A DNA stretch of 64,000 bases, from the NCBI GenBank assembly GCA_023399055.1, contig JAEWQV010000017.1, forward strand, positions 124,001 through 188,000. The letters run 5' to 3'. Numbering within the stretch: the stretch's first letter is position 1; each line of letters begins with the position of its first letter. The translations under genes and the position numbers were made by a program. The DNA comes from Bacillota bacterium. GTDB taxonomy: Bacteria > Bacillota > Clostridia > Lachnospirales > Lachnospiraceae. The notes below the pieces were generated by a model, which saw only the letters and a list, made by a program, of their open reading frames with translations, was not told the origin of the DNA and made no database searches. Positions 59,327 through 64,000 of the stretch are shown here, piece after piece.

Positions 59327-60322
59327 CTATTCCTCCTTTGTACTATTATTCTGAATTACAAACTCTGCCCTGTGACACCTTGATAAATGTTCCTTCGATG
59401 CCTCTACCAGGTCCTGAGGCAATTCGCAGGCTTCTACCCTATAAGGACAGCGACTCGCAAAGCGGCATCCGATAATCTCTTGATAATTATCGGGCACAGT
59501 TCCTGGTATCGAAGTAAGCTTTCTATCTGCACTATCATAAATTCCAGGCACAGTGTCAAGCAGCGCCTTTGTATAAGGATGCGCTGGATTACGAAACAAC
59601 TCCACTACCTCTGCTTCCTCAACAATTTGTCCTGCATACATGACAAGAACCCTATCTGCCATCTCTGCCACCAGACCTATGTCATGGGTAATTAACATAA
59701 CAGACATCTTGTATTCTTTTTGCAGTTCCTTAAGCAGCCTCATGATTTGGGCCTGTATTGTTACATCCAAAGCCGTTGTTGGTTCATCTGCAATGAGGAG
59801 CCTAGGGTTACAGGATAAAGCCATTGCAATCATTACTCTTTGACGCATTCCTCCTGATAAGGTAAAGGGATATTTTCGCATAATCCGCTCTGGCTCTGAT
59901 AGACCTACCTTAAGTAACAGTTCTGCTGCCCGTAGCTTTGCTTCCTTTCTATCTATATTCAAATGTGACCTTAGGCTCTCGGACAATTGATTTCCGATGG
60001 TAAGTACAGGGTTTAGTGCACTTAAGGCATCCTGAAATATCATGGTAAGCTTATTACCACGAACTTTGTCCAGTTCCTTCTCGGAAAACTCAAGTAGGTT
60101 CTTGCCTTCAAACAAGACCTCGCCTTTCACTACTTTTCCACCCCTGCTAAGTAATCCCATTATGGACAAAGAAGTTACACTTTTCCCACATCCTGATTCT
60201 CCCACAATGCAAAGTGTCTCGCCTTCTTTTACAACAAAACTGACACCATCGATTCCCACCGTTTCGCCAAAATCACTCTCAAATACAGTTTTTAAGTCTG
60301 CTACCTCAAGTAAATGTGACAT
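59327..60322 (-). CDS. Peptide ABC transporter ATPase, DppD/OppD type
   Basis: This 331-residue ATPase has Walker A GESGCGKS (41-48), signature LSGGMRQR, Walker B LLIADEPTTALD and a C-terminal cysteine motif CRFASRCPYRVEAC. The start at 60322 follows AAGG and the family N-terminus MSHLLEVADLKTVF. A hairpin lies between this gene and the upstream substrate-binding gene. Confidence 0.95.
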   Translation of the reverse strand: MSHLLEVADLKTVFESDFGETVGIDGVSFVVKEGETLCIVGESGCGKSVTSLSIMGLLSRGGKVVKGEVLFEGKNLLEFSEKELDKVRGNKLTMIFQDALSALNPVLTIGNQLSESLRSHLNIDRKEAKLRAAELLLKVGLSEPERIMRKYPFTLSGGMRQRVMIAMALSCNPRLLIADEPTTALDVTIQAQIMRLLKELQKEYKMSVMLITHDIGLVAEMADRVLVMYAGQIVEEAEVVELFRNPAHPYTKALLDTVPGIYDSADRKLTSIPGTVPDNYQEIIGCRFASRCPYRVEACELPQDLVEASKEHLSRCHRAEFVIQNNSTKEE

Positions 60323-60351
60323 TTGCCTTCTTTTCTCCAATCTTTTCATTG

Positions 60352-60396
60352 TAAAAATGCAAAATGATGCGGCGAAACGTTACCTCATCATTTTGC
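60352..60396 (-). terminator. Attenuator-like hairpin after the substrate-binding gene
   Basis: GCAAAATGATG pairs with CATCATTTTGC (11 bp). On the minus strand ATTTTTAC follows. It lies between the binding-protein and OppD genes and could make the binding protein more abundant than the transporter. Confidence 0.6.
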
Positions 60397-60426
60397 ATTC
60401 TATCGTATCGTATGCTTACGATTATT

Positions 60427-62094
60427 TTACTCTGTTACATCCCATTTTTCAATATGATTAAATGAGCCATATACACTCGGTGTCGCATTCACGAGTCTGT
60501 TATTTACAGCACCCAATGCACTAATAACATAGGCGGAGAACATCGGAACCTCCTGCTGCACCTTCTGATTAATAGTCAAATATAAACCTCTGATTTCTTC
60601 GATATCACTGGTCAGCTGGGTATTTGCAAGAGCTTCTGTTACAGCTTCATCAGCATATCCAGTCCAGCTATCTGCGCCACTTAGCAACCAGTTTACATCT
60701 GGGTATGGATCTACAGGAGCATACGTATATTGCACCGCCAGTAAATCATAGTCCTTTGTTCCAGCTACTGTCATTAAAGCTGAGAAATCAACTGTTTTAA
60801 TTTCCACCTTAATACCCACTTCTTGTAACTGTGCGGCAATAACACTAGCACCATTTACAAAAGTCGCATCACCTGAATTCACATAAAACTGTAAGGTCTT
60901 GCTGCCATCCCAACCTGCTTCCTCAAGTAATTGCTTAGCCTTCTCAGGATTATATTCTAGTGGAACTAAAGAAGCATCATAGAAAGGACTTGCAGAGGAT
61001 AAGAAGCCATCTACAACTTCACCATTGCCATTTAACAGTCCGCTTACTAACTGTTCTCTGTTAATGGCATAGACGATTGCTTGCCTTACTCTCGGATCAG
61101 ATACCGCTTCGTTCTGAGTCTGGATAAATACGGACTGGTTCGTTACCGGAGCCCCGTATACACCTTTTACATTCTCAAGGGCTTCTACACTCGCGTAATC
61201 TTCCTGGGGAATAACACCCATGGTCTGCTGAACAAAGTCAATCTCCCCGGACTGCAAACCTGCATATAGCTGACTGCCAGTTACAATCTTAATATTCAGT
61301 TTATCAATGTTCACATCTCCTCTCCAGTAATTTTCATTCTTGGTATAGGAGATATAATGATTTACATCATACTCAGTTACAATATAGGGACCACTTACTA
61401 CATCTGGATGGTTAAACCACTCATTTGTAGAAAGCTCCTTCTCTGGGATACTCTCTATTTTATGCTTTGGCAGCGTCAAAAGATAACGTGCATAAGTATT
61501 TTCAAAGGTAGTTAATGCCATTGGATATTTCGTAGTAAACTGCACTGTCTTTTCATCAATCGCTACAATACCAGAAATACTGGTTGCACCTTCTTCCACG
61601 AAGCCATCATCACCAACGCCTTCAAAAGCATAATACATCATAGAAGGGTTTGCTACTACTGGGCTGGCAATTCGAAGAGCTGTGAAAACAACATCCTCTG
61701 CAGTAACTGGTGTTCCATCGGACCAGGTTGCGGCATCATCAATATGTACCACAAAGTTTAAATTATCCTCCGTTGTGATGGAATCTGCCAACATTGGTTC
61801 AAAGCTTAAATCTGGCCCCAAATCTACCAGCGGTAAAAACATCATACCAGTCGCATATTTGTTAATCTCTCCACCATTTAACAGAATTGGATTTAGAGAT
61901 TGCAGAGTATCTGTTACGCCAATATTAACAATCTTCTCACCTGTACTTGCGCCTGTGGTTGGTGTTGTCGGTTTATCTGTAACTGTCTCATTATTCTTAT
62001 CGCCTGACTTACTACAACCGATGAGAGAGACTCCAATCATGATCACAAGCAGAAGGCTAAATAACCTTACCATTTTATTTCTTGTCTTTAACAT
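60427..62094 (-). CDS. Peptide-binding lipoprotein of an ABC transporter
   Basis: This 555-residue SBP_bac_5 protein has a lipoprotein signal peptide with the lipobox LIGC at 24-27 (acylated C27), a Gly/Thr-rich linker, and the family core with ADSITTEDNLNFVVHIDDAATWSDGTPVTAEDV and RQAIVYAINREQLV. The start at 62094 follows GGAGG; a longer frame to 62139 is not supported. It captures oligo- or dipeptides (nickel or glycosides in some relatives) outside the membrane. It heads the operon. Confidence 0.93.
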   Translation of the reverse strand: MLKTRNKMVRLFSLLLVIMIGVSLIGCSKSGDKNNETVTDKPTTPTTGASTGEKIVNIGVTDTLQSLNPILLNGGEINKYATGMMFLPLVDLGPDLSFEPMLADSITTEDNLNFVVHIDDAATWSDGTPVTAEDVVFTALRIASPVVANPSMMYYAFEGVGDDGFVEEGATSISGIVAIDEKTVQFTTKYPMALTTFENTYARYLLTLPKHKIESIPEKELSTNEWFNHPDVVSGPYIVTEYDVNHYISYTKNENYWRGDVNIDKLNIKIVTGSQLYAGLQSGEIDFVQQTMGVIPQEDYASVEALENVKGVYGAPVTNQSVFIQTQNEAVSDPRVRQAIVYAINREQLVSGLLNGNGEVVDGFLSSASPFYDASLVPLEYNPEKAKQLLEEAGWDGSKTLQFYVNSGDATFVNGASVIAAQLQEVGIKVEIKTVDFSALMTVAGTKDYDLLAVQYTYAPVDPYPDVNWLLSGADSWTGYADEAVTEALANTQLTSDIEEIRGLYLTINQKVQQEVPMFSAYVISALGAVNNRLVNATPSVYGSFNHIEKWDVTE

Positions 62095-62146
62095 AGTATC
62101 CTCCATTCTTTTGAAAGCATAGTAACATATACTTTCCATACCGCGG

Positions 62147-62200
62147 AACGTTCTTTCAATATATTACGGGAATACAAACCGATATGTTCCAACGTTCTTT
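62147..62200. repeat. Direct repeats in the peptide-operon leader
   Basis: AACGTTCTTT occurs at 62147-62156 and 62191-62200, 44 bp apart, about four helical turns, between promoter and gene. It may be a regulator site. Confidence 0.5.
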
Positions 62201-62228
62201 ATTTATTTCATACTTTTTTTATATGCAA

Positions 62229-62257
62229 AGTATACATTTAGTTTTTTTAACTGTCAA
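62229..62257 (-). promoter_or_regulatory. Promoter of the peptide transport operon
   Basis: TTGACA, 17 bp, TATACT on the minus strand, giving a leader of about 125 bases. Confidence 0.88.
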
Positions 62258-62347
62258 CAGTTTATTACAAAAGTTAAAATTAGATGTTTTATATCATTTC
62301 TATTTTCAATATCTTTATGTTCATGCTTATAATTCATATCCCATAGT

Positions 62348-62692
62348 TTATATTTCTTCCTCATAACTTAGCTGCCAGCTCACACCATATTTATCCGTAA
62401 GACTACCATAGCATTTACTCCAAAAGGTTTCTTGAAGCTCCTGCTGCACAAGACCACCTTCTTTTAGCTTTTCATATGCGAATTTTATAGCCACTGTATC
62501 ACTACTTATATAAGATAAGGTTACATTGTTTCCTTTTGTATATTGACCTCCAGGAAAGGTATCCGAGAACATGACAATACTATCACCAATATTAAGTCTA
62601 GCATGTATCACAAGGTTTTTTATCTCTTCTGGAACTTCGTAGGCAGGGTCTTTAGGTGCATCACCATAGGTCATTACCATATACCAATGCAT
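62348..62692 (-). pseudogene. PhnB-like VOC-fold protein, N-terminally truncated
   Basis: This 114-residue frame matches PhnB/glyoxalase-like proteins of about 140 residues. MVMTYGDAPKDP corresponds to an internal strand of the family. FSDTFPGGQYTKGNNVTLSYIS and the C-terminal DKYGVSWQLSYEEE fit the rest. About 25-30 residues, including the first beta strand and first metal ligand region, are missing. No remnant of them was seen upstream in any frame. A weak AGGTG precedes the ATG. It is either a decayed gene or a shortened functional one. Confidence 0.65.
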
Positions 62693-62854
62693 CTACACCT
62701 ATATTAATTTTTTCTTAAATTAAGAATAATAGCTCATAACAATAATGATTACTATTATTTAACTACCCTTCACTATATCTAAAAACATTATATAAGTCAA
62801 CACAGTTACATAAGTTTTCGTGGGTTCGTTTCGCTGATACCTTGGCTTAATTTT

Positions 62855-62912
62855 AAGGGATATTCCTATAAGTGTTGTTTTGCTAGCCTCCACCTAAAAG
62901 AATATCCCTTTA
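62855..62912 (-). terminator. Candidate terminator after the zinc-ribbon protein gene
   Basis: AAGGGATATTC/GAATATCCCTT forms an 11-bp stem with a large loop about 55 bp after the stop. The following minus-strand sequence is AAAATTAAG, a poor T-run. Confidence 0.5.
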
Positions 62913-62965
62913 TATTATTTAATAAACATTTTACCTTTCCTTACCAGATAACTATTATCCTTCAA

Positions 62966-63562
62966 TCACGATTGAATTGGAGATCCACAATACTCACAAT
63001 CAGTTGTAACTCCTTTTTTTATCTTAAGAGTTGCGCCACAATTTTTGCATTTTGAAGTAGTATACTCCACTGCTTTCACTGTGCTATTTACATTAGAATA
63101 AGGATTTGCATTCTGTACAGAGTTATTATAAGTATTCACATAGTTTATGGTACTTCTAATTGTGTTTGTATTTTGGTCTATGTATCCATTAATATATCTT
63201 CTTTTAATCATATTCTCCAGGTTCTTATGTACCACATTTGCTGGTGTCCTGATAAAATCTGCAAACTGTTGTATCGAATGCGTATCGTTTTGTGATAGTA
63301 ATGGCATATATCTTTTACATAAGCTGGTTAAAGTATGTTTTTGAATTCCTTGTACCAAAAAATACACACTTATCAATAACAAACATAGAACAATGATAAC
63401 AGTTGAAAGCGACATACTTGCTTCCCTATCAAATAATTCTGCAATCCCCGCTATAAAAGTTATACCAAAAATAAAAGTAAAAAATCCTCCAATTATTATT
63501 TGAATTAAACCTGTTATACGACTTCTAGTAATTATTCTATTTGAGTTAATATCTTGAAACAC
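62966..63562 (-). CDS. Two-helix membrane protein with winged-helix-like and zinc-ribbon segments
   Basis: This 198-residue protein has two hydrophobic helices (about 20-45 and 50-72). A helical domain (about 80-130, HSIQQFADFIRTPANVVHKNLENMIKRRYINGYID) looks like a small winged helix or PCI-type module. An Asn-rich linker leads to a C-terminal zinc ribbon with CKNC and CEYC. GTG is the start, eight bases after GGAGG, which lies inside the last codons of the upstream gene. I do not recognise a family. It shares an operon with the next membrane protein. Confidence 0.7.
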   Translation of the reverse strand: MFQDINSNRIITRSRITGLIQIIIGGFFTFIFGITFIAGIAELFDREASMSLSTVIIVLCLLLISVYFLVQGIQKHTLTSLCKRYMPLLSQNDTHSIQQFADFIRTPANVVHKNLENMIKRRYINGYIDQNTNTIRSTINYVNTYNNSVQNANPYSNVNSTVKAVEYTTSKCKNCGATLKIKKGVTTDCEYCGSPIQS

Positions 63563-63563
63563 T

Positions 63564-64000
63564 TTATATTCCTCCTACCTTAAGCAGCTTTACTTCTTGT
63601 GATCTTTGCTTAACCAGTAACATGATATCCTGAATTAATTTTTTAGTTGCCTCTAGCTGTGCTTCGCCATTCCCCTCTATCATAGAATGAAGTTCAACTA
63701 GTCTAGCTCCTATGGTATCATCTGTGGCAACCGTTGTTGATACATCACAGAAACGTACCGCCTCACTTAATTGACTCAACTCTGATTTTAACTTACCGTT
63801 ACCATGAATACTTTGAATTAGTTCTACCTTACTTAGTAGTGCATTCATTTGATGAATGGATTGTTTTGTTGAAGAATTAACATTACCTATATACAAGGAA
63901 CTATGATATACCACAACCATTATTATAGCAAAGATTGCTACTAAAATTAGCTGAATTGCAAATAAATAACGCAATCCATCACGGAACAAAACTTGAAATA
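63564..64000 (-). CDS. Single-span membrane protein with coiled coil, 5' end beyond the window
   Basis: The frame is open to the window edge, so the start is not seen. A TTG at 63989 is not supported by a ribosome site. The visible 145 or so residues begin near FQVLFRDGLRYLF, then a membrane helix (about IQLILVAIFAIIMVVVYH). A long helical, probably coiled-coil stretch follows (KQSIHQMNALLSKVELIQSIHG, QLEATKKLIQDIMLLVKQR). No enzyme motif is present. It ends one base before the GTG start of the zinc-ribbon protein gene, so translation is coupled. Confidence 0.65.
   Translation of the reverse strand, partial: FQVLFRDGLRYLFAIQLILVAIFAIIMVVVYHSSLYIGNVNSSTKQSIHQMNALLSKVELIQSIHGNGKLKSELSQLSEAVRFCDVSTTVATDDTIGARLVELHSMIEGNGEAQLEATKKLIQDIMLLVKQRSQEVKLLKVGGI

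Overview
The window is AT-rich DNA from a spore-forming, low-GC Firmicute, most likely a Lachnospiraceae (Clostridium cluster XIVa) chromosome. The evidence is the sporulation genes (spoIIE, spoVT, yabP, yabQ, a cwlD-type amidase), a B12-binding/DUF4080 radical SAM protein, DUF1858 and small ferredoxin proteins, and gene blocks known from Bacillus and clostridia. Genus and species cannot be fixed by reading alone. No prophage, insertion sequence, CRISPR array or rRNA was seen. There is one tRNA gene, and most genes lie on the minus strand.

Layout. 1-2531 (+): the 3' end of mutS2, then a two-component system. 2594-12957: mostly minus housekeeping genes (trmL, a lone cheX, an Lrp regulator with an aminotransferase, a VanW-family wall protein with an AIR-synthase homologue, nth, a radical SAM protein) plus an unlisted 34-residue membrane peptide. 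13442-24314: the conserved block spoVT, mazG, hup, rqcP, yabP, yabQ, divIC, tRNA-Met, spoIIE, tilS, hpt, ftsH, all minus and read from high to low coordinates. 24488-36209: a chemoreceptor, dtd with a DNA glycosylase and deoB, a PAP2-like membrane protein, a glycosyltransferase, an M29 aminopeptidase, a large surface protein and a methyltransferase. 36425-46699: a repeat-rich Pro/Thr/Gly protein, a YwmB-like protein, rpiB, a ywlE-type phosphatase, a Sua5-type synthase, a cwlD-type amidase, a GH18 protein, and a GntR-controlled ABC exporter. 47178-56110: a kinase fused to a P-loop-like domain next to a stand-alone relative, mecA, DUF1858, a ferredoxin, a MerR-like regulator, and dnaB-rplI-gdpP. 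56286-62094: a complete oligopeptide/dipeptide ABC operon. 62348-64000: a truncated VOC protein and two membrane proteins of unknown role, the last cut by the window end.

Regulation visible in sequence. spoIIE has a sigma-A-type promoter with a 21-bp spacer and upstream Spo0A-box-like sites, as in Bacillus. The GntR/ABC operon has a TTGACA-17-TATAAT promoter with a 23-bp palindrome over the start site. The amidase and yabP have sigma-E-like promoters. Many units end in clear intrinsic terminators. A hairpin after the substrate-binding gene of the peptide operon may reduce transcription of the transporter genes. A roughly 40-bp palindromic repeat occurs at four or more intergenic sites.

No wholly new defence or mobile system was found. 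The most interesting unexplained items are the kinase/pseudo-P-loop pair at 47178-49201, the two-gene membrane locus at the right end, the tandem 16-residue repeat protein, the 34-residue membrane peptide, the degenerate C39-like surface protein and the dispersed palindromes.
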